From Cyprinodon diabolis (lineage: Eukaryota; Chordata; Actinopteri; Cyprinodontiformes; Cyprinodontidae), in contig CM060062.1 of the NCBI GenBank assembly GCA_030533445.1, positions 1,071,456 through 1,135,455 on the forward strand: a stretch of DNA of 64,000 nucleotides, written 5' to 3'. The position numbers and the translations under genes were made by a program. Positions 44,111 through 56,283 of this stretch are shown piece after piece. The notes beneath the pieces were generated by a model. The model was not told where the DNA came from and made no database searches. It saw nothing but the letters and a program-made list of their open reading frames with translations. Position 1 is the first letter of the stretch. Every line of letters starts with the position of its first letter.

Positions 44111-44636
44111 CGGCGTATTCAACCTATATGGGGTATAATATACACGGTCAAAAACATCTAAAAGCAGCGAACTCTGCTCTCCAGAGCAAGTAGATTGGTA
44201 ACCCCGCCTCCTGCTCTCCTCTATCTTGTCTGCTGTCATGATTCATGCAGCTATTATTTCATCCAAATGAAAAATGGAGAACAGATAAGCAGATCATGGC
44301 TTGTCTACAGTGAAAAGAAGGACTGGGTTATTTACTTTGGCCTTTTTGGAAACACAGGAAGGAGCAATCAGCTAAGTGAGCTTAGTGCTTGGAAAAAATC
44401 TTTCATTCCTTTAGAGACAGCATGAAAAGTCAGCTGAGTACAAAACATAGAGAGGAAAACAAGAAGAAAAGGGACAAGAAGAGAGGGACACAACCTAGAA
44501 CAGATAATGGATGTCTATTCTATTAACATTTCTCTATCTGGAGAATGGGGCTGTTTGATGTGTTCTCAGATCAGAGGGGCCCCTGCCTGTCTTTGCTTAG
44601 GGCCCCACATTTCCTCAATCCGCCCCTGAACTCAGC

Positions 44637-45337
44637 TTACATTGAGTTATTCCTGGTTTCCTATCAGGGCAAATGGCTGCTGATGATCACAGAGGAGTTG
44701 CTATTTTACAGAACGGAGGTTTTGCAGCTGTGTTGAACTATGGATCCTTTAAAGAGCAAAGCTGTGGCGGTTTTGGACTGAATGACAGACGATGGAAGCT
44801 GACAGATGACTTGATTTGAGCTGCTGAGCAGATTGTCTCTCAGAAAGTAAATATTTCTGGACACGCTCTACTGGGATGAGTCCCAGAGGAAACCAGAAGG
44901 GAGGGCTGAGGAAGAGGATGGAGCTAGCCTTCCTCTCAGGGACTCGTTGACCTGCAGGCTGATCTTCATGTTCTTGTTTCGCCTCAGTGAGGTTCAAACA
45001 CAGCGACCAACCTGCTGTGGTCAGTTCTGCTCTTCTGTTAGTTCATGATCTGCTTCGTGTTTCTAAAGTTAGTCTTTCATCCAGTTCATAAAAACAAGTT
45101 AGTGTTTATTTTACCACCTTCAACCTGTTTCTGCTTTAGAGCGTGGAGGCGAATCAAACAGCTTTTGTTTGGAATCAGATGTCTTTCACAAACTTCTGGT
45201 GTTAACATTTGTTTTCTAAAATGGTAAATTCTTTTAGGTTAAAGCAAATTACACCAGGATCAAACTGGATGAAGTGTTCAAGATTGATCCTATCCTCGAG
45301 TGCATAAATTCTATTTTCCTTATTCTACGGTCAAACT
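44637..45337. other. No supported feature
   Basis: Spacer. Frames at 44545-44736 and 44749-44997 show no domains. Confidence 0.4.
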
Positions 45338-45848
45338 GGTCAAACTACCAGTTTTAGTCTGTGAGGCAGTCACCCTGTCTACTTTTAGCGCCTTAAAAAG
45401 TTCTGCTGCTATAGGCTTAGACTGCTGGAGGACATAGGGACCCCCATTTCATCATTCTGCTTCATTCTATCTCTATTCTCCCACTCTGCAGAATCTGTTA
45501 GTTCAATCTCTAACGTTCTGCTCTCTCTGCTTTTTCTCATAGTAGCTTCATCTGGTCTGTTCCTGTTTGGCTGTGACTCCATCCTGGAGAGAAATATCAG
45601 CTGTGCTGCTGCCATCAACACCTTTGTTTCTAGATGCTGGAGCTTGGCCTGTTTTCCAGTGTAGTCCTGTTTCTCTGACTGTGACTAACTGGATGTGCTC
45701 TCTTCATCCTCTGACATGGGAGCTGGCTCGGAGCTCGTCTGCCTGGCTGGGTGTTTCCTGGACGGGGCCAGTTTTGTCTGTAAAGAGAACTGAGATGATG
45801 TGTGTTGTGAATTAGCGGTAGTGAAATAAACTGAATTGAATTGAAATT
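45338..45848 (+). mobile_element. L2-type LINE 3' end
   Basis: It begins with the last coding part (ACTACCAGTTTTAGTCTGTG, then CTGTCTACTTTTA), passes GCTATAGGCTTAGACTGCTG and ends GAATTGAATTGAA. It is a shortened copy of the element at 50740-52585, with internal deletions in the 3' untranslated region. Confidence 0.8.
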
Positions 45849-47052
45849 AAGGGCATAAACCCTCCTTCCATTAGAAAAACATCCTGTTTACTTCACATAA
45901 AGGGCAAATACACATGTTTAAATAAAAGACCAAGTATTGTTAGATCTGTTTTGACAGTGGATGTGACCTTATTTAGTAAAGATCCGAGTAGAAACAGAAG
46001 TTTGTCCCTGAACTCTAGCAGATGATCAGTAGCTTCCTGGATCAGACGGTTTGGTGGAAGATCAGCTTTACTACCGAGGTTCTTCCCAAACATACAACTT
46101 AATCAGGAGTTCTTCAGTAAACTTATTCCTCCATGAAAAGTTGCTCAGGAGTTTGTTGATGTGATGCAGTAGGAAACTGAACACATGACTTTAGGGGCCC
46201 AAACAGGGGCCCCGTTTAGCTTTTAAATCCCCTCTGAGTGCTTTTGCCCCTGCTTAGAAAATACATAAAGGAATCAGTAAATGTTGGGATTCAGTCCGTG
46301 GATCATAGATGAATTAAACTTAAACCATCTTGTGCAGGATTAATGCCTAATGCTGCAGCATTAATCACTGGCAGCGTAAACATCACCAGAGGCTGTTTCT
46401 AAATGTTCAGGTAGATCTTTGGTGCTTAGAGCTGCACTGACGTTCTGGAGGTCCTCGGTTCAGAGCCGGACTCTTCTAGAGAAATCTGCAAAGCAAAGAG
46501 CTTCATCTCACTCCTTAATTGTCGTCATGGCGATCGGTTGCAGTCACTTCCTGTGCCAGTTGTCTCTGGGTCGACCGTTGGGCCACAGCTGGTGCTTAGA
46601 GATCAGCAGCTGTCATCTGAACTCAACTATGGGAAAATAATTCAACAACCTAGCAAGTGTGGCCAGTTTACAGCGGAAAGAAAGACATTCGTTAAGGTTT
46701 AATCCGATTGATAACACACAACATGACTGCATCAGGCAGATGGGGTCATTTCAATCAAAAGAGCGTCTTTTCTTTTATGCTGTGGATTTAAATTGTTTTA
46801 GCTACTGCTTCCTGCTGAGATGCTTAGCTTCCATTGACAGAGGTTTCTATAGAAACCAAACATTATTATGAATAACCACCAAAACAAACATCTCTGTAAC
46901 TGGAGCCAAAACGTCCACCTCTTAGACGACGATGTTCTCTGAAACCAGCAGCGGTCCACTCTGAGCAGAGGAAACAAAATCAGAACAACTTCATGTTGCT
47001 TTCAAGCCTCTTAAGCTTCATTCAGAAGCTAATAAGTCTGCAGATCAGGTCT
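45849..47052. other. No supported feature
   Basis: Spacer between two L2 tails. No domain was recognised in the short frames. Confidence 0.4.
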
Positions 47053-47339
47053 ATAGTTCTGCTGCTATAGGCTTAGACTGCTGGAGGACATAGGGACCCC
47101 TTTTTCATCATTCTGCTTCATTCTCTCTCTGTTCTCCCACTCTGCAGAATCTGTTAGTTCAATCTCTAACGTTCTGCTCTCTCTGCTTTTCCTCATAGTA
47201 GCTTCATCTGGTCTGTTCCTGTTTGGCTGTGACTCCATCCTGGAGAGAAATATCAGCTGTGCTGCTGCCATCAACACCTTTGTTTCTAGATGTTGGAGCT
47301 TGGCCTGTTTTCCAGTGTATATATAAATAAACTGAATTG
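47053..47339 (+). mobile_element. L2-type LINE 3' end, joined to a TTGA tract
   Basis: GCTGCTATAGGCTTAGACTG through CCAGTGTATATATAAATAAAC matches the L2 3' region but lacks its last ~400 bases. The tail is replaced by the long tract that follows. Confidence 0.8.
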
Positions 47340-47903
<564 letters not shown>

Positions 47904-48512
47904 CCCCCCCCCGAGGATCATCTGAGCTTTGAGGAACTACGACCTGTGAGCAGCTTCCGTGTCACACAGACAAACAGAAACCTGGGGAGCTTCCTGGACA
48001 GGACCAGAACTAGATGGGGGGCCAGGGGGGGCCATGGCCACCCTTAGCCAATCATATTAACAATTACTTGGCAATAAAAAACACTTTGGTTAATTATGCA
48101 CTTCATTATACTAACATTAAAGATGATAAATACAGAATTCATATTATACGACCTAAAATGATGTGTCTCTGCAAGTCATCTAGGAGTTTTCAGTGAATTC
48201 AGAGATAATTAACTACTTTAATAATAACTTATTAAATAATCAATTAAATGTAGATATTAGTAGATGAAATATAAGTTTTATGCAGAACATTTATTGATAA
48301 AAGTAGGCAAGTAATGAAAATGGAAAAGATGTTTGGCCCAGAACTCAAACCTGAGAGGAATTTGTCCAATATGCCTTTTGTTTAAATATCTGCGTCTATT
48401 TGTTAGCAAAGGCTGTTTGAAAGTGTAGTTTGCCTTTATTTAGAAAATATGGACGTTTTGCTCTTTAATTTTCCTGTTGGACCAGAGTAGATGGATCCTG
48501 AGTTTCTGATGC
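47904..48512. other. No supported feature
   Basis: AT-rich spacer. A GGGGGGCCAGGGGGGGCCATGG segment near 48014 resembles a hAT end, but no partner was found. Confidence 0.35.
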
Positions 48513-48520
48513 CTATCCAC

Positions 48521-49341
48521 CAGTGTTGATTTCTTCAACCACGACGATGACGAAAATATTTCGTTAACGCCCCTTTTTTCTGTGAAGATAACGAGACGAT
48601 GACCAGACGAAATTTTACAAGCCATGGATGAATGGACATTAACAAATATAATTTCTTATAATTAACTTGTAATTATTAATATAAGTGTTTCTGGAGCTTC
48701 ATAGAATATTACTCATTGTTACCCTGTTTGTCCCACAGCGCCTAGTGCTGCTCAGTCAGTACTAGCAGAGGGCTAATACTCCTAGAATCACAGATAGTAG
48801 CTAACCGTGGCTAGCTCAACTTCGCAGTCATGGCGTGGGGCTCGGATACGGTGTACGGTTTGTTGGAGGAGCTGAGCGAAAACAGCGCCTGGATGTATGG
48901 AGCCATTTAGTTTACAACGTGAAGGACAACAAAACAACCTGCATGATAATGACTGATCATGCTCACACAGTGACACCACAGCCAGAGCAGAGGTTGGGGA
49001 AGGACAGGAAGTCTGTTGCAGAGATGTTGGGTGCCCCCCCCACCGTACAAACCTGACAACAAAGAGCAGAAAGTCCTGCAGAACTCAGTGGCAAAGTGGA
49101 TTGGGCGTCTGGCCTCACTGCAGGGACCATGGAGGATGAAGACTTTGCGGATATGATGAAACAAGCCGACTGAAGGTTCAATGTGTGCAGAGGGATATAT
49201 GTTAGAAAGAGAAGCAGTGAAGTTCTATTCTGCACAGTAATGACTAAAATTATTAAACTGACTCAAATTTGACTAACAGTAAAATAGATTTTCATCATTT
49301 AGACTAAGACTAAATACAAAAAGCTGACAAAATTAACACTG
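48521..49341 (+). mobile_element. hAT element, 821 bp, perfect 8-bp target duplication
   Basis: The ends CAGTGTTGATTTCTTCAAC and GCTGACAAAATTAACACTG are imperfect inverted repeats, flanked by identical ctatccac at 48513-48520 and 49342-49349. The inside contains a plus reading with SHLVYNVKDNKTTCM, resembling a BED-type finger as found at the start of hAT transposases, but no catalytic domain. It is non-autonomous. Confidence 0.82.
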
Positions 49342-49379
49342 CTATCCACTTTCAACACTTTAGTCGGGCTGGAAGCAGC

Positions 49380-49772
49380 ACATCTGTAGATCCAGCAGCA
49401 GGACTTAGCTCTGAACCACGTGCTCAGCAGGTGGTCAGCAGCACCACATTGATCACAGACACCCTCACCTGGACTGGAAACACCACCTCACTGGTCCAAA
49501 GGGCCCAGAAGCACCTGGACTTCCTGCCCCCCCCCATCCTCCCCACCTTCTCCAGAAGCACCATAGAGAGCGTTCTGAGCAGCTGTCTCGCTGTGTGGTG
49601 TGGAGGCTGCAGCGCCTCAGACTGGAAGAAGGTGAGAACAGCAGAGAGGATCATGGGGGCTCCTCTTCCCTCCATGAAAGACATTTCATCCTAGCGCTGC
49701 GTGTCCCGAGCCCGTGACATCATCAATGACCCCTCACCCCCCCACCATGGACTGTTCTCCAGGACCAGCAAG
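49380..49772 (+). pseudogene. Non-LTR retrotransposon RT C-terminal fragment
   Basis: The plus strand encodes DTLTWTGNTTSLVQRAQKHL, TIESVLSSCLAVWCGGCSAS and KVRTAERIMGAPLPS, then a stop, then CVSRARDIINDPSPPHHGLF. It is the same family as the minus-strand copy at 2985-3400, 5'-truncated and interrupted by stops. Confidence 0.75.
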
Positions 49773-50739
49773 TCTAAAGCCTGATTTATACTAGGGTGAC
49801 ATATCCGGGACATATCCGTATTTCACGTCCTGTCCCGGGCGTCCCGGGTTTTTTTTTTTAGAAAGTGAGGAAATGTCCTGATTTCACTGCGCACGACGCT
49901 GCGTGTGACGTAATCCCTGAGCCGCGTCAGTGCGGGCAGCCCTGTTCTTAATCAGAGGCTCTGTTCGAAAACCTAGGACGCTTCCTCCAAGGACGCGGTC
50001 TACCTAGACTGGATCCTTCGAAGTCCTTGAAAATAAGGAGGCCGGAAGAGTTTTGGCTGTAAATTCGAACAGGTCCACCCTTCAGTGGGTTTTACCGCCG
50101 TATGCTCTGTTGCTTAGCAACCGTGAAAGTTGACACACAAAGCAGGAAAAGAATGAATATCGAGGTTTTCAAAACTGTTTGTTTATTTATTTATTTTTTT
50201 AAAAGTTAAAGTGAACAAAGACTACACTCACAAGAATCCAGAGTGGAATAAAGGTTCCAACCACCGGGAGCAGGAACCAATAAATCAAATGTAATGATAG
50301 AAACCTTAGTCAGTTAAATAACCTGCTGCTGTCATTCTGCACATCTCTGATGTTGCTGCTATTTTCTAATTACTGTAAAAATGTCCATAGCTGCATATTG
50401 GTTATTTATTCTCCAGTTTTATATTGTTAAAACACTTTACAGAATTGTATTTTATTTTTATTTTTTTAACTCTTCCCTATTATGTTATTCTTATACATTT
50501 TTCTAAGGTCCTCATTTGTGTGACCATTTTCAATAATCTTTCTGCTGCTGTAAATTTGCCCATTGTGGGACAATAAAGGGATTTTCTATTCTATTCTATA
50601 AAAGGGGTAGAAATATATAAGTAAATCTAAACAATGTATCTACAAAATATATCTGCAAAATCTCTAATATTCAACAACAAAAATACTTAGTTAAGCATAT
50701 TGTGCAAAACCACAATAAAAAAAATTAAACTCCTATCAG

Positions 50740-52585
50740 ATTTATAGTTCCCACTCTGCAGATTTATTAGAATCTGTCCTTAAATTCCAGCCAAACCCAT
50801 TTACACAGTAACAGATAAAAACCTTTAGATAAACCAAACATTACCGCCACATATCTGTTAATGATAGATCTTCAACACACTCAAAGGTTACCTGTGGAGT
50901 ACCACAGGGATCAGTGCTAGGACCAATTCTCTTTACTTTATACATGCTCCCAATTGGTAGAGTTATTAGACAGCATGGGATTAATTTCCACTGTTATGCT
51001 GATGATACCCAGCTATATCTGTCTATAATCCAGATGAAGCTAACCCATTACATAGATTACAAGCATGTCTTGAAGAAATAAAAACCTGGATGACTCTTAA
51101 CTTTCTGCTTCTGAATGCAGACAAAACAGAAGTTATAGTCTTTGGACCAGAGTCTCTGAAAAAGAAGCTGATTAGCCAGTCACTTCATTTGGATGGGATT
51201 AAACTGATTTCAGATAATAAAGTAAAAAATCTTGGTGTTATTTTTGATCAGGACCTGTCATTTAAATCCCAGATCAAAGAGGTTTCTAGAATTTCCTTCT
51301 TTCATCTGAGGAACATTGCAAAAATTAGAAATCTCCTGTCCAGGGGTGATGCTGAGAAACTAGTCCATGCATTTGTTACTTCAAGGCTGGACTATTGTAA
51401 TTCTTTACTATCAGGAAGTCCACAAACTGTAGTTAAAAGCCTTCAGCTGATCCAAAATGCTGCAGCCAGAGTTCTGATGAAAATTAAAAAGAGAGATCAT
51501 ATCTCTCCTATCCTGGCTTCTCTTCATTGGCTTCCTGTTAAATCAAGAATAGAATTTAAAATCCTCCTTCTCACATATAAAGCCTTAAATAACCAAGCTC
51601 CATCTTATATCAGAGATCTGATTGTTCCTTATGTTCCTAACAGAGCACTTCGCTCTCAATCTGCAGGTTTACTAGTGGTTCCTAGAATTTCTAAAAGTAG
51701 AATGGGAGGCAGATCTTTTAGTTATCAGGCTCCTCTCCTGTGGAACCAACTACCAGTTTTAGTCCGTGAGGCAGACACTCTGTCTACTTTTAAGACTAGG
51801 CTTAAAACTTTCCTTTTTGATAAAGCTTATAGTTAGGGTGGCTCAGGTTATCCTGAGCTCTCTCTCTATAGTTATGCTGCTATAGGCTTAGACTGCTGGA
51901 GGACATAGGGACCCCCATTTCATCATTCTGCTTCATTCTCTCTCTGTTCTCCTATTCTGCAGAATCTGTTAGTTCAATCTCTAACCTTCTGCTCTCTCTG
52001 CTTTTCCTCAGAGTAGCTTTGCCTCGTCTGTTCCTGTTTGGCTGTGACGTCATCCAGGAAAGAAACATCAGCTGTGCTGCTTCCATCAACACCCTTGTTT
52101 GTAGATGTTGGAGATCGGCCTGTCTTCCAGTGTGGTCCTGTTTCTCTGGCCGTGGCTGGGTGGATGTGCTCTCTTCATCCTCTGGCATGGGAGCTGCCTT
52201 GGAGCTCGTCTGCCTGGCTGTGTGTTTCCTAGACGGGGCCGCCTTTTACAGCTGCCTTTTGTATCTCTGCTTCTGTCTCCTTGAACCCCAGTGGGCCTCA
52301 GCAGATGGCCGCTCACACTGAGCCTGGTTCTGCTGGAGGTTTCTTCCTGTTAAAAGGGAGTTTTTCCTCTCCACTGTCGCTACAAGCATGCTTAGTGTGA
52401 GGGATTGTATTTGAGTCAATGAGTCAATGCAATCAACTGGTTTTCCTTAGATAGAAAACTTTGTATCAATTTGATTGTATGATCTGGTTGAACTGTAAAG
52501 TGCCTTGAGATGACATGTGTTGTGAATTTGGCGCTATATAAATAAACTGAATTGAATTGAATTGAATTGAATTGAATTGAATATC
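50740..52585 (+). mobile_element. L2-type LINE, 5'-truncated, with RT C-terminal half
   Basis: The copy starts inside the reverse transcriptase, includes [14 protein letters not shown] and the catalytic [10 protein letters not shown] (YADD codons at 50995-51006), then the rest of the ORF, an ~750-bp 3' untranslated region and a TTGAA-repeat tail. One frameshift near 51022-51032 separates the YADD block from the downstream frame. It is the longest and best-preserved L2 copy here. Confidence 0.9.
51090..51836 (+). pseudogene. L2 LINE reverse transcriptase, C-terminal 248 codons
   Basis: This is the uninterrupted downstream part of the L2 polyprotein: LLLNADKTEVIVFGP, NLGVIFDQDLSFKSQI, FFHLRNIAKIRNLLS, VTSRLDYCNSLLSG, QNAAARVLMKIKK and PILASLHWLPVKSRIEFKIL, ending LKTFLFDKAYS. 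These are the thumb and connection blocks that follow YADD in L2/CR1 elements. The frame continues upstream to about 51030, where a frameshift disconnects it from the catalytic YADD, and the endonuclease is absent, so the copy is inactive. Confidence 0.9.
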
Positions 52586-52756
52586 TGACTCTATAACCAT
52601 TAAAACAACTATTTTCATTCATTTCAGACGGAACTATTCACAGACTGGATTATATTAAACTGAACTTCCAATTTTCACCACTGTTCTGCGCCAAGAAACA
52701 TTTCCTCTGATCACGGAGCAAATCCCGATGATGAGACATTTGTTCTTTCAATCCCG

Positions 52757-52787
<31 letters not shown>

Positions 52788-52794
52788 AAGGTGT
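52757..52794. repeat. 38-nt poly(C) tract
   Basis: An uninterrupted run of 38 C near the right end of the hAT-like composite. Length may be affected by sequencing or assembly slippage. Confidence 0.85.
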
Positions 52795-52835
52795 CCTGGT
52801 TTTCCCAAATGAAAATATGGTCACCTAATTTATAC

Positions 52836-53940
52836 TCAGAAACCAGTTTGTCTGCATGTGTATGGCGGTGAGCGCAGACGCTGTTCGGTGGACTGCTAAG
52901 GCTTGTTGCTCAGTCCTGAGCAGTCAGTATCTTACCTGTTATTGCCAACAATTGGCATCAAAAACCTTATTGGAGAAAAAAGGAAAACTGCAAACTTCAA
53001 GTCGGGACCCAAAAAATAAAACGTTCTCTCCAACTATGGTTACACTGACTGCTACCCTGACCCTAAACTGTTGCTTTAACACCAAACCACTGGTCAGGAT
53101 GCAGGAAGGAATTTTATTCTGTTTGGTGAATTTATGAGCTCAAACAAAGACGGACAATGAAGAAGAATCTCCAGACGTCATGCAAACAGATTGGATCATA
53201 GAAAAAAGCCCCAGAAACGCATCGTGAGTGCTCAGTGAAGCGATGAGTGCAGCACTAATGAAGCTGCAAACATGTTCACACATCTGTGCACACCTCTGCT
53301 CAAACGCACATCTGTTCAGCAATAAGAGCGAACGAGTAAAAGGCTTCAGTTCCACTGAGCAAGAAGAGGGACACATAAAACAACAGGAACCCAAATACCA
53401 AATATTATTTTGTTATGCTCCTATGGATCTGTTCTGTTCAGCTACGTTTTCCTGCAGAATGAAGCAGCATCCGCTGATAATAAAAGGTCTAAGGGATAAG
53501 ACATAAGCATGAAGAGCTGCTGCAACAGCATGGAAATTTGCTACTTCATGACCCAGATTCCTGGACAGTTTTAGTTACTGCAGCGTTTTCTCACAGATTA
53601 GATGTGATTCATCCACAGTTTGCATGACATGAAGCTGCAGCCCAAATACAGAGCCTCGTCAAAGAGGTGACTACACTCAGGAGAAGGAAAGTTCGATATT
53701 AAAATGAGACCAAATCTGTTTAGTTAAAGATTAAAAAAAGTTCTCAGGAGATAAAGTGTGAAGAGCTATTCCTTATCTGCCTGGAAGAGTAGAGGCAAGA
53801 AGGAAAGAGAAATAATCTGGATAATATGTGAAGTAATGAGAAAAGTCAACTTTTGACTCACAGAGCTCCTCCAGAGCCGCTGGGGGACAGACCACTACAG
53901 GAGATCCTCTGGACATTAAAGCTCTGCCTCCTCCCACAGT
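52836..53940. other. Right part of the split MITE, then no supported feature
   Basis: CAGAAACCAGTTTGTCTGCA at 52837 onward continues the MITE seen at 161-521 (CAGAAACCAGGTGGTCTGCA). Beyond about 52900 nothing could be identified. Confidence 0.4.
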
Positions 53941-54175
53941 CCAGTATCTACCCTTAATGTGTATAAATAAATAAGATGATTGGCCAATGGAAAGAGTATT
54001 AATAAGATAATTAGATAATATGCACTTGAGATAAGACATGCAATTGTGTTTTCTTATTCTAAATGTAAATTGTTTTGTTCCATTGTCAAAATGTCTCTTT
54101 TACCTCCTCAATCCAACAACAAATGCACTTATTTTAAGAAAAAAATGACTTATCTAGATATTTATTTTTTCCCAG
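53941..54175. mobile_element. Teleost AT-rich MITE (CACTG-ended family)
   Basis: Left end trimmed. Internal TTAGATAATATGCACTTGAG and TTATTCTAAATGTAAATTG match the family, ending TTTTTTCCCAG. Non-coding. Confidence 0.65.
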
Positions 54176-55309
54176 AGCAGGAGACGGATGGAGAGGCTGG
54201 TAGAAGGAAAGCATCCCTGAAAAGATCCAGTTCCTCATCAGAGAACATCTAAGTTTCACCTAATCTGTGGGAAACTCTTCCTCACCTGATAAACATTTAG
54301 TCACTGGATTATAAGCTGATCTTCGGCTCTTTTCTGACTTTAAACGGAAGAACTGACCAGAAAACTAAGACAGAGAAAATAGGTTAATCTGTGATTCTCT
54401 GCAGCTTCCCTTTAGTTTAGGAAGTAAATGTTCATGTTAGGTAAATGACTGCATCACAGAATGAATATAAAGGTGATGTGTTTAGGTGATTGGAGCACAT
54501 TGCTGTTCCCTCAGCGTTTGCTAATTGAGCTCTTTCTCCTCCTGCGGCTCAGTAATGCGCCTGTCCTGCTGAGCTGCTCACTGCATCTTCAAAAGGCACC
54601 AACTCTCCGCGGCTCTGAGGCGAGAGCTGCAAACTAGGTCGCTGGAGCGAGCCGAGGATTTTTGAAGACTGGATTCAAATTTTTTTGCAAACATGGTGCA
54701 TTATTAACGTGAGCTGCTTCAGACCTGACTGGATGCTTCCCTCTTTATCTAACGGAGCAACAGAACTGGAAAGTAAAGGTTTAGAAATGAAAGATGGAAA
54801 ATGATCTAATCTGGGTAAACATTCAAAAGGGAACAAAACTCACGTCTTATTTTTGCATTAAGCAGGTGTGGGGGTAGAGTAGTGGGGGAGTAGATTTTCA
54901 ACATGTCCCCATCATTGCTGCGCTGATGCGTCCAGAGAAGCATGCCCCCCAGGGGTCGCCGCTCGGCTGCCATAATTGAGCCATTATGGCCCCGTTCTGC
55001 CTGCATCGCTCATGAAATATGGAAACATAGATTCTGTAAACAGTTTCACTCTAAACCTGCATCACGTGGTTTATGGAGGATCAGGAAGGCTGAGGAGAAA
55101 CTCTGAGGCTTCAGAGGAGCTGCTGACCTCACCTGACCTGGGCTTTCACCAAGCAAGGCAGTGGTTATTAAATAGGAACAGCAGAGCTTTTTATGCTGTA
55201 AATGTTTTTGTAATAATCCAAATCAACTACTATGGAGTCATCCATTAGCTCTCTATTGCACAGATATTTCTATATCTAAGGGAAACATCCAGGACATTAA
55301 AAATGATGT
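54176..55309. other. No supported feature
   Basis: Mixed DNA with chance frames only. No shared repeat was seen. Confidence 0.4.
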
Positions 55310-55403
55310 GTTTTTAATTGTAAATATGCTTATTCTATTGGCAAATCTTATTATTTACCAACTCACAGACACTTTTACTTATTTCTAGATGGTTTTTGCA
55401 GTG
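55310..55403. mobile_element. Teleost AT-rich MITE, truncated copy
   Basis: Only the right part remains: TTATTCTATTGGCAAATC, TTATTTCTAGATGG, ending TTTTTGCAGTG. Confidence 0.6.
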
Positions 55404-55443
55404 TATAAAACAGGAGACGAAATTATGTTTCAGCCTCTGCTTG

Positions 55444-55740
55444 CACTGCAAAAACGATATAGAAATAAGTCAACATTTCTCGTATCAAGTGTATATAACC
55501 CTAACCCTTTATTTCAGTGGGTCAATAAGCTGATTTTCCAATAGAGTGAGTATTTATATTCTTAAAATAAGATAATTAGATAAAATGGACTTGATCTAAG
55601 ACAGTGGAATTGTTTTTTCTTATTTTAAATGTAAATTGTCTTGTTCCGTTCGCAACGCATCTCAATTACCTCCTCAATTCAAGAACAGATTCACTTATTT
55701 CATGGAAAAAATGACCCTTAGATTGAGATTTTTTCCAGTG
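55444..55740. mobile_element. Teleost AT-rich MITE, full copy (297 bp)
   Basis: Starts CACTGCAAAAACG and ends TTTTTTCCAGTG. It carries all internal blocks, so it serves as the reference for the other copies in the window. Confidence 0.75.
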
Positions 55741-56283
55741 TAAACAGCAGGAGACCCACCAATCCTCAGGAACGTCTCTTATCGGACGCATCAGTTTGTC
55801 TGGAGCGGCCTCGGCATGTTGGGACGCGTCGGCTTTGTGTTCAGTGAACTGCTTTATCTGATAACAGCAGATCATAAAGACTAAACCCCAAAATAGACCC
55901 CATGAATTTAGCTGGAAATGTTGACATTAGGTCTGTCTTTGTGTCGTAACAGAAGCGTGACGTGAGCAGCAAAGGAATCCAGGAGAACAACTCAATGAAA
56001 GTTTTTGTGGAGTTAAACTGGAAGCAGATTAGCTCAGATGTTGCTCTGCTGCAGAAACAAGATCCTGGATTTTTTTCTCTTGTCATGTTTTCTGTTTCTG
56101 GGTCCCCATCTTCCTTCCCTCACAGAGAAATCTGCATTCAGGTTCCATTTTCCTCTTAACGTCGCCGTTTGTCTGGATGCTCATCTAGCGTGTATCTATT
56201 CAATTAGGTTTATTTCTATATTTCAAGGCACTTTACAGTTCAACCAGTTGCTGGTGAAGTTTGTCAGTCATCCAAAAAAGTTA
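55741..56283. other. Unannotated; short L2 tail fragment
   Basis: 56196-56245 (TATTCAATTAGGTTTATTTC, then CAAGGCACTTTACAGTTCAA) is a minus-strand L2 3'-end fragment. Nothing else was recognised. Confidence 0.4.

Larger units (their letters stand above)
42982..44628 (+). mobile_element. Degraded hAT element with zinc-finger relic
   Basis: It runs from CAGGGGGGTTATC to AATCCGCCCCTG, flanked by aactcacc (42974-42981) and aactcagc (44629-44636), an 8-bp duplication with one change. Near the right end (about 44280-44420) the plus strand encodes RSWLVYSEKKDWVIYFGLFG and then LSAWKKS, resembling the TTF-type zinc finger near the start of some hAT transposases. The remaining transposase is missing, and a LINE fragment and a long inverted repeat lie inside. 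Confidence 0.65.
49792..52827 (+). mobile_element. 3.0-kb hAT-like composite containing an L2 LINE
   Basis: Ends TAGGGTGACAT and ATATGGTCACCTA are inverted repeats, and both flanks read atttatac (49784-49791; 52828-52835), an exact 8-bp duplication. The flanks together reconstruct an older MITE (CTGATTTATACTCAGAAACC). Inside lie short GC-rich segments, a LINE tail at about 50550-50600 (GTGGGACAATAAAGGG) and the L2 copy at 50740-52585. No transposase was recognised. Confidence 0.75.

Noticed and set aside
48513..52835. A single large composite transposon spanning 48.5-52.8 kb
   Set aside because: The two hAT-type elements have separate, self-consistent 8-bp duplications, so they are independent insertions.
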